This document shows positions 23,800 to 33,313 of a stretch of DNA of 64,000 nt, piece after piece. The translations under genes were made by a program, and so were the position numbers. The notes beneath the pieces are model-generated. The model had not been told where the DNA came from and did no database searches. It was given only the letters and a program-made list of their open reading frames with translations. This stretch comes from Alicyclobacillus sp. ALC3 (GTDB lineage Bacteria > Bacillota > Bacilli > Alicyclobacillales > Alicyclobacillaceae). How positions within the stretch are numbered: position 1 is the stretch's first letter; each line of letters starts with the position of its first letter. The stretch spans positions 3,100,001 to 3,164,000 of the forward strand of contig NZ_CP066784.1 of the NCBI RefSeq assembly GCF_028751195.1, given 5' to 3'.

Positions 23800-25098
23800 T
23801 TGCTTTGGAACCCAACCGTTGAAACAATGCCCAGACAAGCCATTTTGGCTTTGCAGTTGGAACGGCTGCAGCAGACACTGCAGCATGCGTACAAAAATAT
23901 CCCCCTGTACCAACAACGATTTGCCTCGTACGGTGTATCACCTGAGCACCTGACCACGCTCGATGACCTGAAAAAGTTCCCGTTCACCACCAAATCAGAC
24001 CTTAGAGACACATATCCGTTTGGAATGTTCGCCGTACCGCTGCAGCAGGTGGCGCGCATTCACGCGTCGTCTGGCACCAAGGGGAAGGCGACAGTCGTGG
24101 GCTACACCGCTGCAGACCTTGACAACTGGGCGGAATGTGTTGCCCGCGCGATTGCTAGTGCAGGCGGCAAACCCGGGGACATTCTGCACAACGCATACGG
24201 TTACGGACTGTTTACGGGTGGACTTGGCTTGCATGCTGGCGCCGAGCGCCTTGGCTGTACGGTCGTTCCGGCTTCTGGCGGCTTTACGAAGCGGCAGACG
24301 ACTCTGTTGCAGGACTTTGGCGCTACGGGATTGTCGTGTACGCCCTCGTACGCTGTAAATCTCGCCGAGGCTCTCTTGGCTGAGGGCATCGAGCCCGGGC
24401 AATTGGCGCTTCGCTTCGGTATTTTTGGCGCTGAGCCGTGGTCCGAGGAGATGCGCAAGCGCATTGAGACATTGTTAGGCATTGACGCCGTCGATATCTA
24501 TGGGCTGAGTGAAGTCATGGGGCCAGGTGTTGCGGTCGAGTGCGCACAGGAGAAGAACGGACTGCACGTTTGGGAAGACCACTTCCTGTTTGAAGTCGTC
24601 GACCCACAGACCGGCGAAGCTGTGCCCAACGGCACCGTTGGCGAACTGGTTTTCACGTCGCTTACGAAAGAAGCCTTCCCGGTGGTCCGCTATCGGACAG
24701 GCGATCTTGCTTCCCGCAGCGACGAACCGTGTGTTTGTGGTCGCACACACGCAAAGATGTCGCGCATTAAGGGCCGCGTTGACGACATGCTGATTGTTCG
24801 CGGCGTCAATGTGTTTCCACAAGAGGTCGAAGCAGAACTGCTGACTGTGCCGGAGTTAGCGCCACACTACCAGATTGTGCTTGCGAAGAACGGTCCGCTT
24901 GATACGATGGAAGTTCACGCCGAGTGGCGCTCTGAGGAAGACAGTGCGAAGTACCCGCTCGACGCGTTCCACCATACCCTGCAACACGCGCTTCACACGC
25001 GACTGCAAATTGCTGCAAAACTCATCATCCACCCCCCGTTCACGATTGCGCGTAGTGAGGGGAAGGCAGTGCGTGTAGTAGACCGGCGCGACCTGTAA
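23800..25098 (+). CDS. paaK: Phenylacetate-CoA ligase
   Basis: This 432-residue acyl-adenylate-forming ligase activates phenylacetate (or a related aryl/acyl acid) to its CoA thioester using ATP. Motifs are the P-loop-like ARIHASSGTKGKATVVGYT, YGYGLFTGGLG, IYGLSEVMGPG, the VVRYRTGDLAS hinge region and the C-terminal RIKGRVDDMLIVRGVNVFPQEVE. Length and order match PaaK rather than longer acyl-CoA synthetases. The TTG start at 23800 has GAGGAGG eight bases upstream. First gene of a five-gene operon with ethD, paaG, paaH and a thiolase; the ring epoxidase genes are not in this cluster. Confidence 0.93.
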   Translation: MLWNPTVETMPRQAILALQLERLQQTLQHAYKNIPLYQQRFASYGVSPEHLTTLDDLKKFPFTTKSDLRDTYPFGMFAVPLQQVARIHASSGTKGKATVVGYTAADLDNWAECVARAIASAGGKPGDILHNAYGYGLFTGGLGLHAGAERLGCTVVPASGGFTKRQTTLLQDFGATGLSCTPSYAVNLAEALLAEGIEPGQLALRFGIFGAEPWSEEMRKRIETLLGIDAVDIYGLSEVMGPGVAVECAQEKNGLHVWEDHFLFEVVDPQTGEAVPNGTVGELVFTSLTKEAFPVVRYRTGDLASRSDEPCVCGRTHAKMSRIKGRVDDMLIVRGVNVFPQEVEAELLTVPELAPHYQIVLAKNGPLDTMEVHAEWRSEEDSAKYPLDAFHHTLQHALHTRLQIAAKLIIHPPFTIARSEGKAVRVVDRRDL

Positions 25099-25116
25099 GG
25101 AAGGAGTGAGAAGGTC

Positions 25117-25428
25117 ATGGTAAAAATGGTGGCGTTATACCGCCGACCGGAGAACCCGGAGGCCTTTATGCAGCACTATCGAGAGGTTCATTTGCCACTT
25201 GCGCGGTGCATGCCAGGGCTGCGAAAAGTCGAAATCAACCACTTTTTCCAAGCTGATGGCGGTGAGAGTGACCCGTTTCTGATGGCGGAGATGTACTTTG
25301 ACTCTCGGGCGGACATGCTCGCGTCCATGCGGTCGCCCGAAGGGAAGGCAAGCGGCCGGGACCTGCAGACTTTTGCGGGCGCTCTGGTGAAAGTTTACTT
25401 CGCGGACGTAGAAACGGAGGAATCCTGA
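25117..25428 (+). CDS. EthD-family small protein
   Basis: This 103-residue ferredoxin-like (dimeric alpha-beta barrel) protein is of the EthD family. It is recognised by KMVALYRRPENPEAFMQHYREVHLPLARCMPGLRKVEIN, in which the central His (HLPLA) is the conserved residue. Family members accompany oxygenases or degradation pathways, and their catalytic role is mostly unproven. The ATG follows AAGGAGTGAGAAGG. It sits 18 bases after paaK and two bases before paaG, so it is clearly within the operon and likely acts on or protects a pathway intermediate. Confidence 0.85.
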   Translation: MVKMVALYRRPENPEAFMQHYREVHLPLARCMPGLRKVEINHFFQADGGESDPFLMAEMYFDSRADMLASMRSPEGKASGRDLQTFAGALVKVYFADVETEES

Positions 25429-25430
25429 CG

Positions 25431-26213
25431 ATGTACGAGATGGTCACGTACGAGGTCCGGGAAGGCGTTGCGCTCATCACGCTGAATCGTCCGCAGGTCG
25501 CCAACGCGATCAACACATCGCTCGGCCAGGAACTGTACAGCGCGATGAAGCGCGTCGAGAACGAGCCGGGCACGAGAGCTGTCGTTCTGACTGGAGCGGG
25601 ACGGGCATTTTGTGCAGGACAAGACCTGTCTGAGCAGGATGCCATCGCCGATGGAGCGCACTTGGCAAACGCCGTTCGCGAGCGCTACAACCTGCTCATC
25701 GCGAAGATGCAGGCGCTTCCTGTACCGATTATTGCCGCTGTCAATGGCGCTGCTGCGGGAGCTGGCTTTGGTCTTGCGTTGGCGTGCGACCTGCGCTTTG
25801 CTGCGACAAACGCCAAGTTTACGATGGCCTTCAGTAGGATTGGACTAGCGCCTGACTCCGGGACAAGTTACTTCCTGCCGCGCCTGATTGGTGTCGGCAA
25901 GGCGCTCGAGTGGGCCTGGACGGCAGATGTAATCTCGGCCGAGAGCGCGCATGCAGCTGGCGTCGTGAACCGACTGTTTGAGCCAGAGGCGCTGCTCGAG
26001 GAGACACTGCGTTTCGCTGCCCAACTTGCGGCTGGACCAACCAAGGCACTCGCTCTCACTAAGGAGACCATCTATCAGAACTTCTCTGCAAGCCTGCCCG
26101 AAGCCCTTGAGCGGGAAGCGGTGTGCCAGGAACAGGCTGGTCAGAGCGCAGACTTTATCGAAGGCGTGACGGCCTTTGTGCAGAAGCGCGCCCCGAAGTA
26201 CGAGGGCCGCTAA
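25431..26213 (+). CDS. paaG: Enoyl-CoA hydratase/isomerase, PaaG-like
   Basis: This 260-residue crotonase-fold enzyme is closest in pattern to PaaG, which isomerises ring-1,2-epoxyphenylacetyl-CoA to the oxepin form; a plain enoyl-CoA hydratase role is the alternative. The oxyanion-hole segments GAGRAFCAGQDLSEQ and AAVNGAAAGAGFGLALACDLRFA are intact. IGLAPDSGTSYFLPRLIG carries the Asp used by isomerase-type members in place of the hydratase Glu. Tightly packed in the operon between ethD and paaH. Without a linked paaABCDE epoxidase the substrate assignment is inference. Confidence 0.85.
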   Translation: MYEMVTYEVREGVALITLNRPQVANAINTSLGQELYSAMKRVENEPGTRAVVLTGAGRAFCAGQDLSEQDAIADGAHLANAVRERYNLLIAKMQALPVPIIAAVNGAAAGAGFGLALACDLRFAATNAKFTMAFSRIGLAPDSGTSYFLPRLIGVGKALEWAWTADVISAESAHAAGVVNRLFEPEALLEETLRFAAQLAAGPTKALALTKETIYQNFSASLPEALEREAVCQEQAGQSADFIEGVTAFVQKRAPKYEGR

Positions 26214-26236
26214 GCCCATCTAAGGAGGCTCGGGAC

Positions 26237-27976
26237 ATGGCAACTGTGCATACAGTCGGCGTCGTCGGGTCCGGCACGATGGGGGCGGGTATTGCACTCG
26301 TCGCACTCTCAGCTGGCGCGCGCGTGCGGTTGTGCGATGTTCAGTCGCAAGTTCTCGACAAGGCAGCGGCGGACATCTGGGCGCGTCTACAACGCCGCGT
26401 GGAGAAGGGCGAACTGACACCTGACGCTGCCATCGGGCTGTACGAGCAGCTGTCGCTTGAGACAGCCCTCGACACCCTCGCAGACGCAGACGTGGTCATT
26501 GAAGCTGCTCCCGAACGGATGGAACTGAAACAATCGCTGTTTCAACAACTTGACGCTATCTGCCGCCCTGACGCCGTGCTTGCGACGAACACCTCATCGC
26601 TCTCAGTGACGGTGCTTGGGTCAGCAACCGCCCATCCGGAGCGAGTGGTTGGGTTGCACTTTTTTAACCCGGCGCCCGTGATGAAGCTGATTGAAGTCGT
26701 GGTCGGCGAGGAGACCAGCGCACAGACCGTACAAGCGGCGGTTGACGTGGCTCACTGGTTCGGGAAGCAGGCGGCGGTCTGTCGAGATACCCCGGGTTTC
26801 ATCGTGAACCGGGTTGCGCGCAATTTTTACGGCGAATCGTTGCGCGTTGTCGGCGAAGGTACAGCCTCGGTGGAGGACGTCGACCGACTACTTCACGGCA
26901 ATGCGAGTTTTCCACTCGGACCGTTCAAACTGATGGATTTGATTGGCGTCGACGTCAATCTGGATGTGACGACGTCCGTGTATGAAGCGTTCTACGGGGA
27001 ACCGCGCTATCGTCCGCACCTGTTGCAGGCGCGCCGTGTTGCGACAGGTCGACTCGGTCGCAAGACGGGAAAGGGTTTTTACACATACGGCGGCACGACC
27101 CAGACTGGGTCGGACGAAACCGTGTGGGAGCAGATGGCGCAGGACAAACGGACTGACATCGTCCGGCGCACAGTAGTGTTTGGCGATACGCCACTCGCAA
27201 GAGCACTGCAGACCCGTGTGAGCGAGCTTTCTGGACGTCCCCAGAGTCAGGTCGGCCTCACCTATGACCGTCCTCTCCATGACTGGGAGGCAGACGCGGC
27301 GCACATTCGGGCTGAGACTTGTCGGGAGGTTGCTGAACAGACGTCACCGGAGTTTGTGTGGCTCGATTTTGCAAGCGATTTGGCGCCGGCGCGCGCGATT
27401 GTCCAGGGCATCGAGCAAGCTCTGCCGGAGAGCACGGTCATCATTGCGTCGTTGTCAGGTCCGTCCGCCACGGAACAAGCGAGTTGGTTGACCTTTCCGG
27501 AACGTTTACGCGGGTTTGCCACCGTGATGCCGCTGCCTGAGTTTGATTCTTCAGCTTCAGGTGAACAGGGTGCGCCCGTCGCCGCGTGGTGTCGGCCCTT
27601 GCAGGCCAAGGATGGAGACGTGGACGAACAGTCTGCTCAGGCCTTGCTTGCGCTCGGGTTTAGTCCCGTGGTGGTTCGCGATGGCGCTGGCGGTGTCGTC
27701 ATGCGCGTCCTGTCGATGGTGCTGAACGAAGCAATAGAGGCGCTGCGGGAAGGAATCGCCAGCGCAGCTGACCTTGACCGCGCGATGTGCCTTGGCACCA
27801 GTTACCCGCGCGGGCCGGTGGCGTGGTTGCGGGAACTTGGGGCTGGTTCGGTGTGGCAGACGCTGCAAGCGTGTTGGCGTGAACTCGGCGACGACCGCTA
27901 CCGGCCTTCACCGCTGTTGCGGCAGTGGTGGCTCGCTGGCGACATCGTCCTCGAGGAAACACAGAAGGGGGAGTAA
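26237..27976 (+). CDS. paaH: 3-hydroxyacyl-CoA dehydrogenase, PaaH-like, with duplicated C-terminal domain
   Basis: This 579-residue NAD-dependent dehydrogenase oxidises 3-hydroxyacyl-CoA, in the Paa route 3-hydroxyadipyl-CoA. The N-terminal Rossmann domain has [21 protein letters not shown] and [12 protein letters not shown]. The catalytic [15 protein letters not shown] and [25 protein letters not shown] motifs follow. After the first C-terminal helical domain (ending near [11 protein letters not shown], about residue 290) comes a long linker or divergent second Rossmann-like part and a second 3HCDH C-terminal domain (about 470-579), as in other long PaaH proteins. The ATG at 26237 follows TAAGGAGG; an open frame back to 26123 overlaps paaG and is ignored. 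Confidence 0.9.
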   Translation: MATVHTVGVVGSGTMGAGIALVALSAGARVRLCDVQSQVLDKAAADIWARLQRRVEKGELTPDAAIGLYEQLSLETALDTLADADVVIEAAPERMELKQSLFQQLDAICRPDAVLATNTSSLSVTVLGSATAHPERVVGLHFFNPAPVMKLIEVVVGEETSAQTVQAAVDVAHWFGKQAAVCRDTPGFIVNRVARNFYGESLRVVGEGTASVEDVDRLLHGNASFPLGPFKLMDLIGVDVNLDVTTSVYEAFYGEPRYRPHLLQARRVATGRLGRKTGKGFYTYGGTTQTGSDETVWEQMAQDKRTDIVRRTVVFGDTPLARALQTRVSELSGRPQSQVGLTYDRPLHDWEADAAHIRAETCREVAEQTSPEFVWLDFASDLAPARAIVQGIEQALPESTVIIASLSGPSATEQASWLTFPERLRGFATVMPLPEFDSSASGEQGAPVAAWCRPLQAKDGDVDEQSAQALLALGFSPVVVRDGAGGVVMRVLSMVLNEAIEALREGIASAADLDRAMCLGTSYPRGPVAWLRELGAGSVWQTLQACWRELGDDRYRPSPLLRQWWLAGDIVLEETQKGE

Positions 27977-27977
27977 T

Positions 27978-29186
27978 ATGCAGGACGTGGTGATTGTCGA
28001 TGCGGTGCGGACTCCGTTTGGGAAACACCGTGGCGCGCTGTCCGCGGTGCGTCCGGATGATTTGGCGGCGCTCGTGCTGAAGACTTTGGTCGAACGTAAC
28101 CGGATTGATCCGTCTGAGATTGAAGACGTCATCCTCGGCTGTGCCAATCAAGCTGGGGAAGACAACCGCAACGTGGCGCGGATGTCAGCGCTTCTTGCAG
28201 GATTGCCGGAGACTGTCGGCGGAGTGACCGTTAACCGCTTGTGCGCATCAGGACTGGAAGCTATTAACCAGGCTGCTAGGGCTATCCGCTGCGGGGAAGG
28301 GGAGGTCTTCCTCGCCGGCGGAGTGGAGAGCATGACTCGCGCTCCGCTGGTGTTGCCAAAACCTGAGGAGTCTTACGTGCGCGGCAACCAAACCATGTAC
28401 GATACCACGCTTGGCTGGCGGATGGTGAATCCCAAGTTGGCCGCACTCCACCATCCATACAGTATGGGGGAGACTGCCGAAAACGTCGCTCTGCGCTACG
28501 GTATTTCGCGCGAGGCGCAAGATCAATTTGCTCTAGAGAGCCAACAGCGTGCGGCGCGCGCGCAGGACAACGGCTGGTTGGCGGCTGAGGTCGTGCCAGT
28601 CGACGTGGCTGGCGGTCGCCGCGGCGAGACCGTCAGAGTTGACACGGATGAACACCCAAGACGCAGCGTGACGCCTGAACAGTTGGCTAAGCTAAAGCCG
28701 GCGTTTCGCGATGGCGGAACGGTGACGGCAGGAAACAGTTCCGGAATCAACGATGGTGCAGCTGCCGTGCTCATCATGTCGGAAGCGAAAGCAAAGGCGC
28801 TTGGTTTCACACCTCGATTGCGCTACGTGGCGTCGGCGTCGGCAGGTGTAGACCCCGCCTACATGGGGATTGGGCCTGTCCCCTCGACTCGGAAGGCGCT
28901 TGCCCGCGCCGGGCTGACGGTCGCAGACCTCGACGCCATCGAACTCAACGAAGCGTTTGCGGCTCAGTCCTTGGCCTGCATCGCCGAACTCGGACTTGAC
29001 GCAGCGAAGGTCAACCCGAACGGCGGCGCCATCGCGCTTGGGCATCCGCTCGGGGCAAGCGGAGCCCGCTTGGTGACGACGTTGATGTCCCATTTGGGAC
29101 GGAGCGGTGGCCGATTTGGACTCACGACACTGTGTGTTGGGGTGGGCCAGGGTGTGGCGACTGTGTGGGAGAATGTCCAGAGCTAA
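27978..29186 (+). CDS. paaJ: Acetyl-CoA acyltransferase / 3-oxoadipyl-CoA thiolase-like
   Basis: This 402-residue degradative thiolase cleaves 3-oxoacyl-CoA with CoA, giving acetyl-CoA and a shortened acyl-CoA. The catalytic residues are all present: Cys89 in [11 protein letters not shown], His356 in [13 protein letters not shown] and Cys386 in [26 protein letters not shown] and the length resemble PaaJ/PcaF 3-oxoadipyl-CoA thiolases, though a general fatty-acid thiolase cannot be excluded. The start is one base beyond the paaH stop with GGGGGAG upstream. It is the last gene of the paaK operon; no terminator with a clear U-run was found after it. Confidence 0.9.
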   Translation: MQDVVIVDAVRTPFGKHRGALSAVRPDDLAALVLKTLVERNRIDPSEIEDVILGCANQAGEDNRNVARMSALLAGLPETVGGVTVNRLCASGLEAINQAARAIRCGEGEVFLAGGVESMTRAPLVLPKPEESYVRGNQTMYDTTLGWRMVNPKLAALHHPYSMGETAENVALRYGISREAQDQFALESQQRAARAQDNGWLAAEVVPVDVAGGRRGETVRVDTDEHPRRSVTPEQLAKLKPAFRDGGTVTAGNSSGINDGAAAVLIMSEAKAKALGFTPRLRYVASASAGVDPAYMGIGPVPSTRKALARAGLTVADLDAIELNEAFAAQSLACIAELGLDAAKVNPNGGAIALGHPLGASGARLVTTLMSHLGRSGGRFGLTTLCVGVGQGVATVWENVQS

Positions 29187-29384
29187 AGCTAGCAGAAGGT
29201 TCTCTGTGCTATACACACTAGGAACTGTGGCGAGATTTCTTGAAACCCCTTACACTCTTGCTGTGACAGATTGAGTCTCACGAATAGCATCGACGTGTCA
29301 GTCGGATTTATGCCGGCAATGTGGTATCTTGTTACGGTAGAATGAAAATCAGTGCGCATTGGCGTGCGAGAGGAGGAAGAGGCG

Positions 29385-30497
29385 ATGGCGAGGCCTGTCG
29401 AGCAGGTGAAACGCGCCTCCAATCAGCTGCATGCAGCAGACAACAAGCCAGGGGACATTTCTGATGCAGCGCTAGTGGAAATGTACCGACAAATGGTATT
29501 GGTTCGCCAGTTTGACCGGCGCTGTGTCGCGCTTCAACGCGCAGGGCGCATTGGCACATACCCGCCGTGCGAAGGTCAGGAAGCTTGTCAGGTCGGCGTA
29601 GCGAACGCACTGCGACGTCAAGACTTCCTGTTTCCGACGTACCGTGATTCTGGGGCCGTGATGCTGCACGGAGTTCCGATGGAACGGTTGATGCTGTATT
29701 GGAATGGACGGCCCGAAGGTGCAGTGGTGCCGGATGACGTGAACGTGTTTCCGATGGCGGTGCCGATTGCTACCCAGTTACCGCACGCGATGGGTGCGGC
29801 GTGGGCGGCGAAGTTGCGCGGCGTCGACCAAGTCGCACTCGGGTTTTTTGGCGACGGCGCGAGTTCCGAAGGTGATTTTCACGTCGCAATGAATTTCGCC
29901 GGTGTGTTTCATGTTCCGGCCGTATTTTTCTGCCAAAACAATCAGTACGCGATTAGCGTGCCGCTCAGTCGCCAGACGGCGTCGGAGACAATCGCGCAGA
30001 AGGCAGAAGCCTACGGCTTCGAAGGAGTGCGTGTGGATGGCTGCGACGTAATCGCAGTTTACCGGGCCGTGCAGGCGGCAGTCGAAAAAGCCGCACAAGG
30101 CGGTGGCCCGACGTTGATCGAAGCGCTGACGTACCGCTACGGGGCACATACGACATCGGACGACCCGACAAAGTACCGAACTGCACAAGAAACAGATGCG
30201 TGGCGCGAGCAAGATCCGATTCCACGTCTGCAGGGGCAGTTGCGGGCTTGGGGCCTGTGGGACGACGAGCAGGAGAACGCTTGTCTGACTGAGGCGGACG
30301 CGCTTGTCTCGAGCGCAATCACTGCGATGGAGGCAGCACCACCGACGCCGCCAGAGAAGTTGTTTGAACACATCTACAAAGAGCCCACGGCGAAGCTCAT
30401 ACGCCAGCGCGACGAACTGCTCGTAATGCTCGAACGCCGCAAACAATCGGAGGTCGAGCAGAGTGCTGCCGCCCGCGGAGAGGGGGGCAAGCAGTGA
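29385..30497 (+). CDS. pdhA: 2-oxoacid dehydrogenase E1 component, alpha subunit
   Basis: This 370-residue alpha subunit of a thiamine-diphosphate-dependent E1 decarboxylates a 2-oxoacid and acylates the lipoyl group of E2. The ThDP-binding motif FFGDGASSEGDFHVAMNFAGVFHVPAVFFCQNNQYAIS is complete, and the phosphorylation-loop-like YRYGAHTTSDDPTKYRT follows. The pattern resembles Gram-positive PdhA more than BkdAA, so pyruvate is the likely substrate; a branched-chain or aryl 2-oxoacid is the alternative given the acyl-CoA operon just upstream. The ATG at 29385 has GAGAGGAGG upstream. Its stop overlaps the next start. Confidence 0.93.
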   Translation: MARPVEQVKRASNQLHAADNKPGDISDAALVEMYRQMVLVRQFDRRCVALQRAGRIGTYPPCEGQEACQVGVANALRRQDFLFPTYRDSGAVMLHGVPMERLMLYWNGRPEGAVVPDDVNVFPMAVPIATQLPHAMGAAWAAKLRGVDQVALGFFGDGASSEGDFHVAMNFAGVFHVPAVFFCQNNQYAISVPLSRQTASETIAQKAEAYGFEGVRVDGCDVIAVYRAVQAAVEKAAQGGGPTLIEALTYRYGAHTTSDDPTKYRTAQETDAWREQDPIPRLQGQLRAWGLWDDEQENACLTEADALVSSAITAMEAAPPTPPEKLFEHIYKEPTAKLIRQRDELLVMLERRKQSEVEQSAAARGEGGKQ

Positions 30498-31474
30498 GTC
30501 GACTGACACTGGTCCAAGCTGTTCAGGACGCCCTGCGTGAAGCAATGCGAAAAGATGAACGTACCATCTTGCTCGGCGAAGACATCGGCAAAAACGGCGG
30601 TGTGTTTCGCGCGACCGATGGGCTGTTTGAGGAGTTTGGCGAACACCGCGTAATCGACACGCCGCTTGCGGAGTCAGGAATTATCGGAGCGTCTGTGGGT
30701 CTCGCAGTGAACGGCCTTCGACCGATTCCGGAGATTCAGTTCATGGGGTTCATCTACCCCGCGTTCGAGCAGATGATTTCGCACGTCGCGCGCATTCGCA
30801 TGCGATCGCAAGGCCGTTACAGTGTGCCGATGGTGGTGCGTGTCCCGTTTGGCGGGCGCATCCGGGCACCGGAGTTGCACTCGGAGAGCACAGAGACATT
30901 CTTCGCCCATACGCCGGGACTAACTGTCGTGGCGCCGTCTTCTCCATTCGACGCCAAAGGTCTGTTGCTCGCCGCGACAGAGTCCGAGGACCCGGTGGTG
31001 TTTCTTGAACCGATGCGCATCTACCGAGCGTTCCGCGAGGAAGTCCCGGAAGGCTGGTATACGGTCCCGCTTGGCAAGGCGGCGGTAGTGAAAGAAGGCG
31101 CGGATGTCACCGTCATCTCGTGGGGAACTATGTTGCGAGAGACGCTTGACGTGGTCTCGCGCGTGGAAGCGACGCAAAACGTCAGCATTGAAGTCATCGA
31201 CCTGCGTACTTTGTCTCCCTGGGATGAGGACACGGTGTTCGAGTCCGTCACGAAGACCGGTCGAGCCGTGGTCGTGCACGAAGCGGTCGGACAGCTTGGA
31301 CTCGGAGCTGAAATCGCAGCCCGAATCAGTGAAGAGTGTATTTTGCAACTTGAGGCGCCTGTGGCGCGCGTGACCAGCTTCGACGTGCCGGCACCATTGT
31401 TTGGCGTAGAAGACTTGCATGCACCTACGCCAGAGCGAATCACGGCTGGAATTGAGAAGGTCCTGACATTTTAA
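30494..31474 (+). CDS. pdhB: 2-oxoacid dehydrogenase E1 component, beta subunit
   Basis: This 326-residue transketolase-like beta subunit of E1 completes the ThDP site. Typical motifs are LGEDIGKNGGVFRATDGL, RVIDTPLAESGIIGASVGLAVNGLRPIPEIQF and RMRSQGRYSVPMVVRVPFGGRIRAPELHSES, followed by a transketolase C-terminal domain with VVHEAVGQLGLGAEIAA. The GTG start overlaps the pdhA stop (GTGA), showing translational coupling. Twenty-four bases separate it from the E2 gene. Confidence 0.94.
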   Translation: MSRLTLVQAVQDALREAMRKDERTILLGEDIGKNGGVFRATDGLFEEFGEHRVIDTPLAESGIIGASVGLAVNGLRPIPEIQFMGFIYPAFEQMISHVARIRMRSQGRYSVPMVVRVPFGGRIRAPELHSESTETFFAHTPGLTVVAPSSPFDAKGLLLAATESEDPVVFLEPMRIYRAFREEVPEGWYTVPLGKAAVVKEGADVTVISWGTMLRETLDVVSRVEATQNVSIEVIDLRTLSPWDEDTVFESVTKTGRAVVVHEAVGQLGLGAEIAARISEECILQLEAPVARVTSFDVPAPLFGVEDLHAPTPERITAGIEKVLTF

Positions 31475-31498
31475 GCGATCTGAGAGGGGGAGACAGAC

Positions 31499-32923
31499 GT
31501 GCCTGCAGAGTTTCGGCTCCCAGACGTCGGGGAAGGAATCCGTGAAGCCGAGGTCGTACGCTGGCTCGTCACCGAGGGTGAGTTTGTGCGGGAATTCGAC
31601 CCGATTGTGGAAGTGCAGACAGACAAAGCGGTGGTCGAACTGCCTGCACCCGTCTCGGGTCGCGTCGCGGAAATCCTCGCTGTGCCTGGCAGTGTCGCAA
31701 ATGTCGGTGATGTGCTCGTGACCATTGATACTGAGACTGGTGTAGCGCGAGGTGCACAAGCATTAATCGACAGCCAGTCCCTGACCGCGCGCACAGGTGC
31801 AGTCACAGACCACGCTGCTGAGATTCAGAGCCCCATGGCAGTGCGTGCCTTACAGGCCGCCCAAAGCGTCAAAGTTACTGGTGCTGCAAAAGGCGGCACA
31901 CCGGCGATGGCACACGCGACGCAGCCGCGTCGGCAAAGCGAGGGAAGCCGTGGACGTAGTGGCACCGAGCAAAAGCGCTCGTCCGGGCTCCCACGCCCTC
32001 TGGCTACGCCCGGTGTTCGACACTTGGCGCGAGAACTTGGCGTGCTGCTTGATGAGGTAGAAGGCAGCGGCGCAAACGGCCGCATTACGCGCAAAGACGT
32101 GCAGGAGTACGCGACGCAGCGCGCAACGAACCAAGTCGGGGGCGTGACTGCTTCGGCCGTCGCGAGGGTGCTGCCGCGAGAAGAAACTGAATTGCTCACA
32201 ACGGCTGGCGCACACCAGCCAGCTTCGACGCGCATCCCGTTTCGCGGGGTGCGTCGAGCAACCGCTGAGCACGTGAGTCGGTCGGCGTTTACGGCACCGC
32301 ATGTCACCACATTTGACGACTGTGAAGCCACGTCTCTGGTGGCTCTGCGCAACCGCTGGAATGTAGCCCTTGAAGCCCAGGGTAAGCGGCTCAGTTACCT
32401 CCCCTTCATTGTCAAGGCTGTGGTCTCTGCACTGCGCGCGTTTCCCTACTTCAATGCCCGCTTAGACGAAGAGGCACAGGAGATTGAGTTGTTGGCGGGG
32501 TACCACATTGGACTGGCTGTGGATACGCCGGACGGGTTGTTAGTCCCTGTGATTCGGCATGCGGACAGGCTTACAGTTGCGGAGATTGGCGACGAAATTC
32601 TGCGCCTGACGCGAGGCGCCAAGGAACGCAAACTCAGTCAGCAGGAACTGCGTGGCAGCACCTTTACAATTACCAACATGGGCCCGATTGGCGGGATGTT
32701 TGCGACGCCGATTATCAATTACCCAGAAGTCGGTATTCTCGCCGTTCACCAGATTCAAAGAAAGCCAGTCGTGCGAGGGGACGACATCGTAATCCGCGAC
32801 ATGTTGACCTTGTCGCTGTCGTTCGACCACCGGATTATTGACGGAGCAGGTTCAGTTCGGTTCATGAACCACATCCGCAGGTTGATTGAACATCCAGAAC
32901 TCTTGATGCTGGAATTGAAGTGA
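31499..32923 (+). CDS. pdhC: 2-oxoacid dehydrogenase E2 component (lipoyl acyltransferase)
   Basis: This 474-residue core acyltransferase moves the acyl group from E1 to CoA. It has one N-terminal lipoyl domain (about 1-78) with the lipoylated Lys43 in EVQTDKAVVELPAP, and an Ala/Arg/Ser-rich flexible linker. A peripheral subunit-binding domain (about 160-200, ATPGVRHLARELGV...GRITRKDV) follows, then a catalytic domain ending in SFDHRIIDGAGSVRF with His444 and Asp448. The GTG start follows GAGAGGGGGAG. No E3 gene follows in this window, so dihydrolipoamide dehydrogenase must be supplied from elsewhere. Confidence 0.94.
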   Translation: MPAEFRLPDVGEGIREAEVVRWLVTEGEFVREFDPIVEVQTDKAVVELPAPVSGRVAEILAVPGSVANVGDVLVTIDTETGVARGAQALIDSQSLTARTGAVTDHAAEIQSPMAVRALQAAQSVKVTGAAKGGTPAMAHATQPRRQSEGSRGRSGTEQKRSSGLPRPLATPGVRHLARELGVLLDEVEGSGANGRITRKDVQEYATQRATNQVGGVTASAVARVLPREETELLTTAGAHQPASTRIPFRGVRRATAEHVSRSAFTAPHVTTFDDCEATSLVALRNRWNVALEAQGKRLSYLPFIVKAVVSALRAFPYFNARLDEEAQEIELLAGYHIGLAVDTPDGLLVPVIRHADRLTVAEIGDEILRLTRGAKERKLSQQELRGSTFTITNMGPIGGMFATPIINYPEVGILAVHQIQRKPVVRGDDIVIRDMLTLSLSFDHRIIDGAGSVRFMNHIRRLIEHPELLMLELK

Positions 32924-32926
32924 TTT

Positions 32927-32952
32927 GCGGCCGCGCCGAGAGGCGCGGCTGC
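32927..32952 (+). terminator. GC-rich hairpin after E2 gene
   Basis: An 11-bp stem, GCGGCCGCGCC with GGCGCGGCTGC (one wobble), closed by a GAGA tetraloop, begins three bases after the E2 stop. It lacks a long U-run (the next bases are GCGTCTTGC), so it may stabilise the 3' end or only weakly terminate. Confidence 0.4.
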
Positions 32953-33019
32953 GCGTCTTGCGTTGCGAACCCCCGTGCGTCCCTGATACGCGACGGAGGG
33001 TCAGAAAGGGTGCCGCCAC

Positions 33020-33313
33020 ATGCAGATCGACAAACTCCGCGATGCGACCATGGACCAACTGTTTCAGGCCGTCCTGTCGCTTGAGACAGTGGAAGAGTGC
33101 TACCGTTTCTTCGACGACCTGTGCACCATCGCGGAGCTCAAGTCACTGGCGCAGCGGCTGCAGGTGGCTCGCATGCTGCAGGACGGATGTACTTATCACC
33201 ACATCGAAGCAGAGACAGGTGCGAGTACGGCTACAATCAGTCGCGTCAAGCGCTGTTTGCTATACGGCTCGGACGGTTACCCGATGGTACTCGATCGCCT
33301 GCGCCAACCGTAA
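33020..33313 (+). CDS. yerC: TrpR-like YerC/YecD family DNA-binding protein
   Basis: This 97-residue helical protein of the TrpR-related YerC/YecD family has a helix-turn-helix in YHHIEAETGASTATISRVKRCL, preceded by DDLCTIAELKSLAQRLQVARML. Members in Bacillota are small regulators whose targets and ligand are poorly known; unlike TrpR they are not established as tryptophan repressors. The ATG follows a modest AGAAAGGG site 96 bases after the E2 gene. Its last 37 bases overlap the end of the convergent antiporter gene, which is unusual because both reading frames are well conserved in type. Confidence 0.86.
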   Translation: MQIDKLRDATMDQLFQAVLSLETVEECYRFFDDLCTIAELKSLAQRLQVARMLQDGCTYHHIEAETGASTATISRVKRCLLYGSDGYPMVLDRLRQP

